Source of the DNA: Stramonita haemastoma
Lineage: Eukaryota > Mollusca > Gastropoda > Neogastropoda > Muricidae
Reading direction: 5' to 3'
DNA: 47,500 nucleotides
Assembly: GCA_030674155.1 (NCBI GenBank)
Contig: CM060324.1
Span: forward strand, 49,394,035 to 49,441,534
The position numbers and the translations under genes are program-made. Below the pieces are notes generated by a model. The model searched no databases. It was given only the letters and a program-made list of their open reading frames with translations, and was not told the DNA's origin. Positions 1 through 11,689 of the stretch are shown here, piece by piece. The first letter of the stretch is position 1. Each line of letters opens with the position of its first letter.

Positions 1-177
1 TGTTTTTTGGCTAGTGTATTTTGGGGGGATTTTGTATGTGTTCATTTTTTCATTTATCTGTGAGCAGTGAATGAGTTATAATATGGATTGCTTTATTAAA
101 ATGTTTTGATTTTTATGAAAATATTGGACATGTGCGACAAGATTTGTCAGAAAGTGATGCCCAAAACCATCTTTCAT

Positions 178-405
178 TAATGATGGAAATGAATATATAC
201 ATTTTGACTTTTTTATTTTCTTTTGATTGTGATTTAATGATAGAAATGAATATACATTTTTGACTGGGTTTTTATTTTCTTCTTTTAATTCTGATTTAAT
301 TATGGAAATGAATAAGCAGTTTCACTGGGGTTTTTTTTCCTTTTAATTGTGATTTAAGGATGGAATGAATATGCATTTTGACTGGGGTTTTTTTTCTTTT
401 GATGG
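178..405. repeat. Degenerate ~60-bp tandem repeat, about 4 units
   Basis: Four imperfect units follow each other, each with a core like GATGGAAATGAATAT followed by 'gcattttgactgggg' and a T-rich stretch ending near 'tgatttaa'. Units differ by substitutions and small indels. No coding potential is visible. The flanks (1-177 and 406-600) are AT-rich and show nothing I recognise. Confidence 0.75.
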
Positions 406-599
406 TGTCTGTGTTTGCTTTTCTTCTTTGTGCTGTATCAGCATCATAGTTTGAAGAGATTGTTGGAGAATATATCTCTCTTTTTTTGAGAGAAAGAGAA
501 GGGGAGAGAGAGTGTTCTGGGAATTTATGAAAGGAACGCTATCTGATCAGTATCTTAGATTGAACAAAAGTGTGTGAGGGAGGGAATAATGATGATATG

Positions 600-796
600 A
601 GATTGGATTTAATGCGTTGTGTGTGTGTGTAGGGTGGGGGGTGGGGGGGGGGGGGAGGGGGGGATACACTAGGAGAGAGGAGATGTGACTAAATTGTCCT
701 TGTGTGTGTGTGTGTTGTGTGTGTGTGTGGAGTGTGTTGTGGGGGTAGAATAGGTTAGAGGAGATGTGACTAAATTCCTCCTCATGTTGTGTGTGT

Positions 797-841
<45 letters not shown>

Positions 842-894
842 TGTGGTGGGGATGGGTATAGAATAGGTTAGAGGAGATGTGACTAAATGCCTCC

Positions 895-939
<45 letters not shown>

Positions 940-1082
940 GTGTGTGTGTGGTGTGTTGTGGTGGGATGGGTATAGAATAGGTTAGAGGAGATGTGACTAA
1001 ATTCCTCCTTGTTGTGTGTGTGTGTGTGTGTGTGGTGGGGATGGGTATAGATAGGTTAGAGGAGATGTGACTAAATGCCTCC

Positions 1083-1124
<42 letters not shown>

Positions 1125-1320
1125 TGTGCGTGTGTGTCTGCGCATGTCTGCGTGTGTAATTTGGGTAGGGGGGAGGTAGACCAGGTGAGAGATGTAACTA
1201 AATTCCTCCTCATGTGTGTGTGTGTGTAGGTGGGTGTGGGTGTGTGTGTTAGGTGTTTTGTGGGGGTGTGTGTGTAGAGTAGGTAAGAGGAGATGTGACT
1301 AAATTCCTCCTCATGGTGTG
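600..1320. repeat. ~100-bp minisatellite with embedded (GT)n
   Basis: About seven units alternate a conserved block ('gaggagatgtgactaaat' plus 'cctcctt') with a (GT)n run whose length differs from unit to unit, and a 'gggatgggtatagaatagg' block. The units are not simply dinucleotide repeat: a fixed ~50-bp block separates each variable GT tract. The last units near 1200-1320 are the most divergent. Confidence 0.85.
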
Positions 1321-3099
1321 TATGTGTGGTGCATGCATGTGTGCACATGCTGTATCGTGGGAAATACAACCAGGAAAAATCATGCAAGTCAAACTGATTT
1401 TCAGTAACCAGAAGTTGGAAAAGTCCATGAAAATTACACAAAACCTTAGGAAGGTTTTGTAAACAGTCAGCAGTCAGCTTGCATAATTGTTCCAAGTTGT
1501 ATTATATGCTTCATATAATCAGACAGAGAGAGAGAGAGGTGGGGGGGGGGGGGGGGGGAGATGTGGGGGTTGGAGGATGTAAAGGGGGTATGGGTTGTGC
1601 TGGGGTGTGTGGGAGAGAAAGAGAAAAGGATGAAAAGGATTGAGAGTATGCCATTGTGTGTATGTAGGTATGTATGTATAATTTTGTGTTTGTGTGTACA
1701 CAAAAGATATTTTGGGAATATCCACATTTATTCTATCTATGGAGAAAGTACAAGTGTATTTACACTCTTTTTTTTTTGTCTGAATAGTTCTTTATTTTTT
1801 CCCCATTGATGATTATGGGGAATGTGCATATTTTCATATTTCTTCTTTTTTTTTCTCTCAGTGTGATTGTACAAAACTTTAAAGTGTTTGCGAGGTTTAT
1901 GCTCCATCGTTAAAATAGTGGTTTTATTTTTTTTTATTGTTGTAAATGGAAGTGGTGTGAAAATGACAGACATGGGGATAGACCCCTCACCAGGATGGGG
2001 TTGTTTTTTCCTAATTTTTTTTTTCTTACCTGGTGAGTTGTCCATACCATCCCTGTTGTTTTTAAAGTTCGGGGGGGGGGGGGGGGGGGGGGGATTTAAT
2101 GTGAAAGGGAAATTCAAGTGATAGAAATGGTTTTCTGTCTGAATCAGATGACTTGGTTTTTTTGTTTGTTTGTTTTTTGTTTTTGTTTTTTTAATCTGTC
2201 AAATGGACATTTAAAAAAAATGTTTTTATGATCTGTGTGATGTTATTTGAATTGTTGCTTTGGAACTGGTTAGTGTTGATAGAAGTGTTTTCCGGGGAAT
2301 TCTTGTTTATGCAGGGAAGAGGAAGGAAAGTGAGTAATGCATGTATGGAATTTATTGTATGTACATCAATGTCCCACTCTTCAAAAAGAAATGAGAAAAA
2401 AAAAAGAAAACAAAAAGAAAAGGATAAAAGAAGGAAATGAAAAAAAGAGAAAAAAATTAAAAAAAAAAAAAAAGAAAAAAAAGATTACAAAAAGAAGAGG
2501 AGAAAAAAAGGAAGAAAAAAATGAAAGAAGAAAAAGGAGGGGAAAAAAATAGCCCTTTCTTCGAAACAATTGTCTATTGAAAGCAATGTATGAAATGTGT
2601 GTGTTTGTGTCTACCTAGCACCCAGGTGCCTGTGAGATGGTATTATTGCATATATTAACAGATGTGGAATATTGCGTCATTGTGTTAATTGTAATGATGT
2701 TAACTGTTGTTGTTTTTAGTTCGGAAATGCTGTGGAATATTGTGTTACTGTGCTAATTGTCATGATTGCTATCTTTGGCATAATATTCAACTCCAATATA
2801 TTATAGAGTACTGTGAACTTGGTGTATGGGTGGGGGGGTTAAGCAATTTTTTGTTGTTGGTATTGCTCATCTTGTTACATGGTTTAACCATGTGGAGAGG
2901 TTTTACAATTCTTTAAATCAAGTTTTTTTTAAAAATATAAGTACACAGAGTATTTTTTCTGAAAAGGTACTTGTATTAAAACTATTCATTTAAGTGGGTG
3001 TGGGGGGGGGGGGGGGGGGGGGGGGTGTGTGTTTGGTTTGGGTTGGTTTTGGGAGTTTTGGGGTGTTATTTTGTGTTGTTTTGTTTGTTGGTTGTTTTT

Positions 3100-3130
<31 letters not shown>

Positions 3131-4380
3131 GGGCAAAGAGGAAAGATGAAAAGGCCCCAACTACATCAAGAAAAAGGTGGCTTCTTTTGTGTGTTTATGT
3201 GTTTTGTTCATGACAATAGACTTAATAGCATTAATGATGTTAGTGTTATGAGAATATGATGGTTTTAGTACTTCTGCTACTACTTATGATAAATATGATG
3301 TTGATGATGATGAATAATGGGTTACTGAAGTGATGGTATGGTATTGTTGTTGTTGTTGTTTTGTTGTTTTTTGTTTTGTTTATTATTACCACCAAACAAT
3401 GACAAAGATAATGATTTTTTGGTAATCATAATTATTATTGTTATTATGGTTGTCAGAGAGCTTTGCTGTAGTATCACACCACAGTGCTATAGATTTCTCT
3501 TTTTGAAAATAAGGTTCCTATCTTCAAGAGAGAGCGTCTTCACTACAGTACAGTGCCACTATTTTTCCCTGTCTGTGCACGTGCATTGATTGCCCTTGGT
3601 AGCCCAGTGTGTCTTCACAACAGTTCAGTCATGCAGGAAACATTGCATGGTACGATGTAGTCATTTCCCCCCTGTTTTCTGCTGCTCTTAGACGCTGGTA
3701 GTTGAGCCCTAATGATCTAATCTTAGCTCATGCACTGACCACATGGAAGGGTCCAACTTCCCGCCTTCAAGTTAGAGTGGTGTCCTTTCCACTGTTACAG
3801 CGGAGAAAAGTGATCACACGAATTTTGATTTCCACTTTTCAGTGCTGTGTGATACATTTATGATATTCTTCAGCGCTATATCCAAGTGTCTCGAATGCAC
3901 TGTTCTCTTGTTGTTATGAAGAAGTAAATTTGAATCAATTTTTAGACTTTGTGTAGGAGTTGTAACAAAAAATAACAGCTGGATTGGATGTTCCTGTCAG
4001 GTTGCTCTTCTTTGTTTAGTATGGAGAGTGATCATTTTTGAGTTAGTGATGTAAATTGATTGCAATTTTCCTTCTGAATTCAGTTTGGTTTGACTTTGGC
4101 AAAGTCAGGATTGTAACCTTAATACTTCATTTTTAAACTTCAATATTTTTGTATCTAATCAACTTGTTCATCACATTTGAGGGGTTCAAATCTGGGGGAA
4201 ATCTCTTCGTGCATGGTTTGAGACAGTGGTGGGGGGAGGGTTGAAAAGAAAGGGAGGGGTGTGAGGATACATAGATGGGGCGCCCTAATTTTAGCTGCCG
4301 GCTGATGTGCTGTAATTGCATTACACATTGATTGCTTGTGTCAACACTTTTTTTTTTTAAACTGTAAACTTTGTTTATGA
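1321..4380. other. Gene-free stretch with homopolymers
   Basis: I see no recognisable exon, RNA gene or transposon here. It contains long G runs at 1541-1558, 2071-2093, 3002-3025 and 3110-3133, and a purine-rich A/G stretch at about 2380-2560. The open frames in this stretch are low-complexity. At 2650-2770 a short motif ('tgtggaatattg') occurs twice, suggesting an old duplication. It could contain untranslated or regulatory sequence that cannot be identified by eye. Confidence 0.5.
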
Positions 4381-5320
4381 AAAACTACCATTATGTGTGT
4401 TTCTTGATGTAGCATGAAAATATCAAACAGAAGAGAGATAATTTACAGAGAGAGAGAGAAAAAAACACAGCATTCATTTCTTGATGAAATAAAGGTATTA
4501 AAAACAAAACAAAAATAGAAAGAGAAAAATCCAACTGTAAACTTTATTGAGGAAAAACTACCACCCTGTATATTGCTTGATTCAGCTGAAAATATCAAAC
4601 TGAGGGAAGATCATAAACAGAGAGGGAAAAAAAAGTGCAGCATCCATTTCTTGATGCAGTAAAGGTATTAAAAAGGAAGCAAAAACAAAACAAAATGTCT
4701 GCTACCTGCAATAGGGGTATTAAAGTGGAAACTAAAACAAGGAAATATCAGAGAACAAACCAAACCCATGCTGCCTTTCATTGTTGTTGTTGTTATTGAT
4801 ATAATAGAAGTATTAGAGAGGGAAAAAAAGCCAAAACAAAATAAATAAAATAAATAGAAACAGAAAAATCCAGTATCTGCTATCTGCAATAGGGGTATTA
4901 AAAACAAAACAAATACACAGAGAAAATCAAGTGTCTGCTATCTGCAATAGGGGTATTAAAAAGAAAACCAAAACAAAAGAAAGAACAGTACATAGTGTCC
5001 ATTTCTTGATGCAATTTGGGTATCAAAAGTGTAAACTTGAACAAGGAAATAACAGAGAACAAAACCCAACCCACGCTGCCTTTTTTGTTGTTGTTGTTGT
5101 TGATATAATAGAAGTAATAGGGGGGAAAAAAGCTGAAACCAAGAAAAGACAAAAACTCATAGCTCGAAGTTTCTTGGTGCAATAGGGGTGTTTAAACAAA
5201 ATCAGCTGAAGAAATTACAAAAAAATTATTAAATAAAATAAATTATAAAATAAAGTGAAGAAAAAATGAGAAAAAACCAAACTATTCATTTTTGGTGCAA
5301 TAGGACTATAAAAACAAAGA
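4380..5320. repeat. Degenerate A-rich tandem repeat
   Basis: The motif 'gcaataggggtattaaaa' or a close variant recurs at about 4655, 4705, 4890, 4945, 5010, 5180 and 5300. Each is followed by an A-rich stretch with 'aaacaaaac'. Larger duplications are also visible: blocks with 'gttgttgttgttgatataatagaagta' (given here only as its parts gttgttgttg and atataatagaagta) occur near 4780 and 5090. This is old, strongly diverged tandem sequence with no coding signal. Confidence 0.7.
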
Positions 5321-5441
5321 AGAAAAGTAGAGAAAAAAATCAAAGAGTGACTACTTATCCTCACAGTAGGGACGCTTGTGTGTGGGTGGGTTGAAGTGTG
5401 TGTGTGTGTATGTGTGTGTGTTTTTTTTTTTTATTTATTTA

Positions 5442-5662
5442 TTTATTCTTTTATATCGAGGATAACAGAATAAGCAATCATGTGCTTTTTTTCATCCGGT
5501 CTCCGTGTGTATGCAGTTTTGTAAATATTGTCATCTGTTCCCACTGGCACATGATGGCCTACTCTTACGAAAAGCGGAACAGGATTTAACGTGTGCGCAA
5601 GATGTTCTGCGTGCGTTGGCACACGGGGCCTCGGTTTAAAGTCTCATCCAAAGGACTTGTGT
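5442..5662 (-). mobile_element. tRNA-derived SINE, tail A, 5'-truncated
   Basis: On the minus strand this carries the family's core (AAGTCCTTTGGATGAGAC near 5650) and tail A, ending in 'cctcgatataaaag' near 5450. The tRNA-like head is missing, as expected from incomplete reverse transcription. The identity is based on similarity to the full-length copies at 12,464 and 22,138. Confidence 0.85.
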
Positions 5663-5839
5663 ATGTATGTGTGTGCGTGTGCGTGCGTGTATGTGTGTGT
5701 GTCTTCAGTTTTAATGTATATCCACCAGAAAGTGATATTAGACAGGTGATGGGTAGGGGGGAAGAAATGAGAAATCAATGTCAGTGTGTGTGTTTGGACA
5801 ATTCATTGAAGGAAAAACTGATATAGCCATCACAAACAT

Positions 5840-6095
<256 letters not shown>

Positions 6096-6154
6096 GTCCC
6101 TGATAACAACACCAGGAGAGATGAAGTCTGTAGCATTTCAACATTGATGATAGA

Positions 6155-6260
6155 TTGAACGTGGGATCTTATGGGATTTGACTTTAACATAAATTGTGGG
6201 ATCTTGTTTCATGTCAAGATTTGACTTTAACATGAATCATGTGATCTTGTTTCAGATATG
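6155..6260. repeat. Short duplication, ~45-bp unit
   Basis: The phrases 'gtgggatctt' or 'gtgatcttgtttca' and 'gatttgactttaacat' occur twice in succession. It is a small imperfect duplication with no other recognisable content. Confidence 0.6.
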
Positions 6261-6520
6261 GCGGTGACCAGATGCAGACGAGATGAATCAAAGAGTCACA
6301 AGAACACTTTTTTTTGGGGGGGGGGGGGGGGGGGCTTTTATTTATTTATTTTTTTTACCTCCTTTCCTTTGTGACTGCCCCAGGCCAGACCTTGCATTGT
6401 GGACAGACAGAGACTTTCCCTGATACATTCTGTACCATTTACAGCCAGCCGTCTGTTCAGTTTAGTTGTGCATACCACTGTAGTGTAGCCTAGCTTGCTT
6501 CTTCTCTTTGTGCCTTGTGG

Positions 6521-7145
6521 GGGACGGGATAGCCTAGTGGTCAGAACATTTTGCTGGCAGTTTAACGACCCAGGTTCGATTCCCGTTCAAGGGGATTTTT
6601 CCCAGTTTCGAGCCATCATCAAAATTCCTTTTGGAGGGGACTTTTTCCCTGGAGTTAACATCAGCACCAACACCACTACCCAAAGTCCTTCGGTTTAGAC
6701 AACAAAACAAGGTCATGTGTGCAAATGCACACAGACAATCTTGCGTGTATACACATTAAAACTCATTCCACCTTTCTGAAGAATAGGCCATTTTATGCTG
6801 GTAGGAATGGATGACAAAATTTGTAAATGCTAAAATGTTCCCTATGGACTCCTGACCCGGGGATGAAACACAACAAATCAGGGTATGGCTGTGGCGGGGA
6901 GATTGACATGAGCGGCGTGGGAACAACAGGATAGGGACGTCACAGAAGAGAGGCAGCAAAAAAAAATTTTTTTAGATTTAAAAAACTTCTCTAATGCTTG
7001 CACACTGGTGATGTTTGTAGATAATCACCCTGAAGTTGGAATACAGCTGTGTTAAAGGGGGGGGGGGGGGTTTAAACAGTCGCATATGTAAAAGTATCAC
7101 AATTGATGTGAACCTCTCGGGTCTAGCCAAGAAATAACAGCAAAA
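6521..7145 (+). mobile_element. tRNA-derived SINE, tail B, interrupted
   Basis: A tRNA-like head with A-box (GGGATAGCCTAGTGGTCAG) and B-box (GGTTCGATTCC) begins at 6521. The core follows and runs to 'aggaatggatgacaaaattt' near 6826. Tail B (GAAGTTGGAATACAGCTG onward, ending near 'ctagccaagaaataa') resumes at about 6990. About 150 bp of unrelated sequence lies between core and tail. The body also has a duplicated 'ggggatttttccc / ggggactttttccc' segment. A G run at 7051-7070 interrupts the tail. Confidence 0.75.
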
Positions 7146-7364
7146 CAAAAGTATTCCAAATATGCTATATCATTGCACTAAAAAAAAACTGACAGTGGTT
7201 TGTGCAGTAGTAAATGTAGTTGCATCTGAGGAAAAAATGTGGGTTTTTGTGTGGAATGATGGATACACAAAAAAAGCTGAAAACATCAGAAAGGGTGAAA
7301 CCTCGGTGAAGCACCAGGGACTAGGACAGGAGGAGTTAAGGGGAGGGGAGAAGGAAGAGGTCTT

Positions 7365-7391
7365 GGGGGGGGGGGGGGGGGGGGGGGGGGG
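7365..7391 (+). repeat. Poly-G tract, ~27 bp
   Basis: One of the longest of several uninterrupted G runs in the window. Long G runs can fold into G-quadruplexes and are prone to sequencing and assembly length error. Confidence 0.95.
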
Positions 7392-7475
7392 ATGAAGAAA
7401 ATCTGTAGGAGAATGGTAGGGTGTAGGCCAGGAGCTGGCTGTTATGTTGCAATCATTAGTTTTACTGTTGACATA

Positions 7476-7775
7476 TGGTTATACATGTTCCATTCGGTGT
7501 GTTGTGTTTACACATGTTCCAGTCAGTGTGTTGTGTTTATACATGTTCCATTCAGTGTGTTGTGGTTATACATTTTCCAGTTGATGTGTTTATACATGTT
7601 CCAGTCAGTGTGTTTTGTTGATACATGTTCCATTCCGTGTGTTGTGTTTATACATGTTCTGTTCAGTGTGCTATGTTTATACATGTTCCAGTCAGTGTGT
7701 TGTGTTTATACATGTTCTGTTCTGTGTGTTTCAGTGTGTTATTTTTTATACATGTTCTGTTTCAGTGTGTTTCAG
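7476..7775. repeat. ~29-bp minisatellite, about 10 units
   Basis: The unit reads approximately 'gtgttgtgtttatacatgtt' plus 'ccattcagt'. Variants carry 'ccagtcagt' or 'ctgttcagt'. Two open frames of Cys-Val-Tyr-Met-type residues follow the repeat and are not genes. Confidence 0.85.
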
Positions 7776-7862
7776 TGTGATGTGTGGAGATTGCTGAGGA
7801 CTTTGGCTGATGGCAGTTGGGACTCTGGTGTATGTAAGTAATCTGTGTGTGTGTTTTATTTA

Positions 7863-7930
7863 TTTTATATAATTGATTCTTTTATATTGATAATGGAATA
7901 AGCACTGATGTGCCTTTTTTTTTATATTAT
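7863..7930 (-). mobile_element. SINE tail A fragment
   Basis: This is a short stretch matching the 3' end of the tail A SINE on the minus strand (reverse of 'ttttatattgataatggaat' and 'aagcactgatgtgc'). Confidence 0.65.
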
Positions 7931-7934
7931 TATA

Positions 7935-8430
7935 TCCAGTGCTGCCCGGCTTAATTGCTCTGTGGCGTCACTGATGACGGCTGTGCGTGGCCATAGTAGA
8001 GCCGGCCCGGTCCGGTATTTTTAATCCGTCGTTTTGACTTTCGAGCAAAACGTCTGTTTGCCGGGTTGACGGAAAGGAAAATAATAAAGAAAAACTTACT
8101 TATGGTGCTTCAAAAATTCTGACTACACAAACTAGTAAATTGACCCTTCCCGATTTCATTCCAGTGGTTTTGATAAAGTTCTGTGGGGATTTTACGTAAA
8201 AACACTTTTTATGTCAAACTATTTTCTGTCGATTTCGTGTGTGGGGCGAGGGCAGAGTCTCAGTTGCTGCGGCAGCCTTGTTTTTGCGTCACTCGCAGTC
8301 TCAGGGTGACCACATTGTCAGAAAGAGACGGCTGTCAGACTCCAGGAAGCCTGGTTGACTATGGCCGCTTTGACGGATCCGTTCTACCTGGCCGGCCAGG
8401 TTTACTATGGCTGTAGCCTTACCCTGCGGT
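7935..8430. other. GC-rich island, possible old transposon
   Basis: This block is clearly richer in G+C and CpG than its surroundings. It contains a perfect 16-bp palindrome, ACCTGGCCGGCCAGGT, at 8386-8401. There is also a loose inverted repeat: 'ggccatagtagagccggcc' near 7989 against 'ggccaggtttactatggc' near 8394. That arrangement could be the remains of a DNA transposon or a regulatory island. I recognise no coding exon. Confidence 0.35.
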
Positions 8431-8764
8431 CAAACAGACCTCATTCTCCCTCCTCTCTCGATCTGTCTTTCTCCCTACATTCCTTCTGTCTCTTTCACCC
8501 CTCCCCCCCTCCCCTGTCTCCCCTCCATCTTCATCACCTCCTGCCTTTCCCTTACCCTATACATCAACAAATGAATACTTTCAGAAAAAAAACCACATAA
8601 TTATAATTATGGTCAAGTTATAACTGAAACCATAGGATGTAGAGGTCTAAAGCAATCTTCAAGTAAGATGCAGCATAAAAATAGTAATTTTTTTAATCAC
8701 ATATTCAGGAGTAAAATACATGCATACATACATATCCAGGAGTTAAAACATATATACATATATA

Positions 8765-9060
8765 AGGTAAAAGGTAAAGGTGTCCCATAACCTAGGCAAT
8801 CTTTAGGGGGAGCGAGGCATCAGAGACCTCAGTTTCTCTAGGGGCCAGCATATTGAGGGTGGCGCCCACCTCCTCTCCCTCGCTGCTTTACCTTCCCTGA
8901 CCCTAAAGAGGGCAGGTACCAATTTACAGCTGGGTGAATCTGGGGACTGTATGAAGCCAAGACGCGCAAAAGGTCATCCATCCAACTGGTAACCTCGCTC
9001 GACGCTGCTTAACTTGACTGGGGGAAAGCAAGCGCTTGACCACTTAGCTATCCCGCCCCT
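8765..9060 (-). mobile_element. Composite tRNA/5S-like SINE, copy 1
   Basis: Read on the minus strand, it starts at the right with a tRNA-like A-box region (GGGATAGCTAAGTGGTCAAG). This is followed by a segment similar to the internal promoter part of 5S rRNA (TTAAGCAGCGTCGAGCGAGG, then CCAGTTGGATGGATGACC). The body follows (CCAGCTGTAAATTGGTACCT; GAAACTGAGGTCTCTGATGC), and it ends in an (ACCTTT)-type tail. Three further copies lie at 10,001, 27,168 and 46,600. Confidence 0.8.
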
Positions 9061-9369
9061 AACTGTCATCAGTAGGGGGCTTCGTAGGTGGTGTCCTGTG
9101 TGTCTGAGCTCAGAACAGGCAGCACAGAAGGTGACCACCACCACAGTGACCCAGCAGCAGTGCAGGGGGGGCTCCACAGCAACCCGACAGTGACAAGCTC
9201 CCTGTCAACTTTGATCCTGAGGAGGTGACATAATGATGAATCTGGGTATGGCTGGGCCAGGGGTTAGTTACACTGAACAGAAGAGGAACAGTAGGGCACG
9301 ACCATCACAGATGATGAGGGAATGAAAAAGAAACCAAACAAAAATCCTCAAACAGTGCTTTTTTTTTTT
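9061..9369. other. Unassigned sequence between SINEs
   Basis: No recognised gene. At 9220-9300 there is loose similarity ('tctgggtatggctggg', 'gaacagtagggcacgaccatcacag' in parts) to the sequence that interrupts the SINE near 6880-6950. It may be another dispersed repeat. Confidence 0.35.
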
Positions 9370-9645
9370 ACCGTGTGTATGTTTTAAAAAAAATTTGTCA
9401 TCTGTTCCCACAGGCACGCAATAACCCATTGTTTTGAAAAGCGGAACAGGATTTAACATGTGCAAAAGATGTTTTCCATGCGTTCACACATGGAGACATT
9501 GGTTTATAGTCTCATCGAAGGACTTTTGGGATGGTGGAGTCAGCACTTGAACTCAGGGGAAAGTATCCCTTCAACGGGATTCAAACCCAGGTTGTCAGAT
9601 TGCGAGCGCAAAGTTCTAACCACTAGGCTATAGGTCCGGCCCATC
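9370..9645 (-). mobile_element. tRNA-derived SINE, core and head, tail truncated
   Basis: The minus strand carries the tRNA-like head (reverse of 'ctaaccactaggctata' near 9620), the B-box near 9580, and the full core through to the start of tail A near 9375. The distal tail is missing. Confidence 0.8.
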
Positions 9646-10000
9646 TAGAAAACTAGCACCCTGGTGGATTGGGGGGGGGAGGGAGTTTGGATCCACATGG
9701 GGTTTGAACCCATGATTTCTTGCTATTAAGACAGATGTGTAACCTTAAGACAACTGTTCTATGGTGTGGATGTGTGCGTGCGCGTGCGAGTGTGCGTGCG
9801 TGTGTTGGGGGAGGGGGAGTTGCAGATATTGTTAAAGACCATGAGTTTATGTTAAGTTTTTGTGTTTCCAGGGTTGACACACCAGGACAGACAAGACATC
9901 AGAGCTGTTTTGGAGCGCCATGTTCAACCCTGTGTACATGTGAGTGCATGTGTTTTTATCAGTGTGTGTGCACATGTGCAGACTACCCTTTCAACACACG

Positions 10001-10296
10001 TAAAGGTAAGGTAAAGGTGTCCATAACCTGTGTGGTTGTAGGGGAGCAAGGCATCAGGGACCTCAGCTTCTCTAGGGGCCAGCATGTTGAGGGCAGTGCC
10101 CATCTCTCTCCCTTGCTGCTTTACCTACCTTGACCTAAAGAGGACAGGTACCCATTTTACAGCTGGATGAACTGGGGGAACTGTACTTTAGCCAAGGCGC
10201 GCAAATGGTCACCCATCCAATTGGCAACCACACTCGATCCTGTTAAACCTTGGCTGGGGGAAAAAAGCGCTCTGACCACTGAGCAATCCTGCCCCC
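10001..10296 (-). mobile_element. Composite tRNA/5S-like SINE, copy 2
   Basis: It has the same structure as the copy at 8765. The 5S-like segment is at about 10,205-10,255 (minus strand TTAACAGGATCGAGTGTGG, then CCAATTGGATGGGTGACC). The tRNA-like head is at 10,265-10,296. Confidence 0.78.
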
Positions 10297-10511
10297 TCAA
10301 CACACTTGCTTTTAAAAGTTTAATTTTTTCAACAGTGCTTTCTTACACAAAATGTCCTCAGAGATCACCTACATAACACTTGTCTCTCAACAGCTGCTTT
10401 TGTCACCTAGCTGACATGCTGTAGCGGAGTGGTTAAGAACCTTACACTTCAGTTCTCGGGTCCATGAAGTAGAGAGTTTGGATCTTGGCAGCGGCGTTGG
10501 TTTTCTTGATG

Positions 10512-10715
10512 TTATCTTGTCTGTGACGGTTTGAAGATGGTCATAAAACTGTTCAGTTTTCTTGTCAGTGTGGTGGATGCTGGTGCATAGACCTGAATGA
10601 TGTAGAGAACAGGATGTTTGGTGTTAAGCTTCAGAGAGAGGAAACCGTCATGGTTGTGTTCAAGATTTTCATGGCCGCTGGTGTGCTCTGTCCAAGCACA
10701 GTAGCAACACCTTGG
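10512..10715 (-). pseudogene. LINE endonuclease fragment
   Basis: A short minus-strand reading frame includes SLKLNTKHPVLYIIQVYAP followed by a stretch compatible with an AP-endonuclease-like LINE domain. The IIQVYAP motif matches the same motif in the better preserved endonuclease at 36,417-37,321 (TIIQVYAPTSD). Only about 65 codons of the domain remain, with no reverse transcriptase, so it is a dead remnant. It abuts a SINE on its right side. Confidence 0.55.
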
Positions 10716-10735
10716 CTCTGAACAGAGATGTACAC

Positions 10736-11025
10736 AATAACCCGGGTTCGATTCCCGTTCGAGGGGATTTTTCCCTGGAGTTAACATTCAGTGTGATTCA
10801 CTCTCCCAAAAGTCCTTCCGATGAGGACTATTACCAAGGCCCCATGTGCAAACGCACGCAGAACATCTTGCGCAACACATTAAATCTGTTTGCTTTTCGT
10901 TAGAGTAAGGCCATTTTGTGCGGTGGGAAACAAATGACAAGATTTACAAAACTGCATACACACGGGGACTGGATGTAAAAAGCACATAGTGCTTATTCCA
11001 TTATCTCAGTATAAAAAAAAAAAGA
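10736..11025 (+). mobile_element. tRNA-derived SINE, tail A, head-truncated
   Basis: It begins inside the B-box (CCCGGGTTCGATTCCCGTTC) and runs through the core and complete tail A to an A-rich 3' end. Confidence 0.85.
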
Positions 11026-11535
11026 CAAACAACACAAACTTGTGATAGCCCAAACAAACAATATCTACGTAAAATGCGGAATATTATCATCACAGTGCTA
11101 TCACAACAGCATCAGATGAAAAGCGAACTGCATGATAGACAGTGTGAAAACAGCTGTGACTGGCATTGTGTGGATTAGTTTGCAGTTGGCAGGGAAACCG
11201 CATTTATTTCAGAACTATTAGAACGCTTTATCAGTTCTCCAATTTCTTCTCATAGTCTATTCACTGCAAGGCGATTTAGACAGTTATGTAGACCTATTCA
11301 AAATTTGTCTATTGACTGCAAGGGGATATATATTTTAGACAATTATGTAGACGTAATCAAAATAAATATAAAGAGTGGGGTAGAGAATGAATGGTGGAAA
11401 AAAAAAGGTGAAACATGTCCAAAGATAGATTCTGTAGCTGCTCCCCTACCACTGGCTGAAGAATCATTTCAATAACTGCCATTATCACAGCTTATGGGAA
11501 TGACACACAACCCTTTAATATCGCCGTATTTCAAG
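11026..11535. other. AT-rich sequence, no gene seen
   Basis: No exon-like or RNA-like signal is visible. A short duplication around 11,255-11,350 repeats 'tgactgcaagg' and 'agacaattatgtagac'. Confidence 0.5.
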
Positions 11536-11655
11536 TCCAGTCAAGTCAAGTCGTGTCAAAAAACACTTTAATCATCCCTGAAGGGCAATTACAATACCGA
11601 CAGGATATTGATACAAATTCATAATCAAAAGACACAAGATAGCTACATTTCATAT
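11536..11655 (+). repeat. Dispersed repeat 'tcaagtcaag...aaacacttta'
   Basis: A ~110-bp block contains AAAAAACACTTTAATCATCC, GAAGGGCAATTACAATACCG and 'gatattgatac'. It matches a second copy at 16,256-16,365, and its first part resembles 42,434-42,460. It is probably the end of an unidentified transposable element. Confidence 0.6.
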
Positions 11656-11689
11656 TTGTTCGAACATTATATGATAGCTTCAAATAAAA

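Noticed and set aside
6521..6590. tRNA gene candidates (also at 12,464, 19,646 and 22,138)
   Set aside because: A and B boxes are present, but the cloverleaf stems are not convincing and each is followed by the same SINE body, so they are SINE heads.
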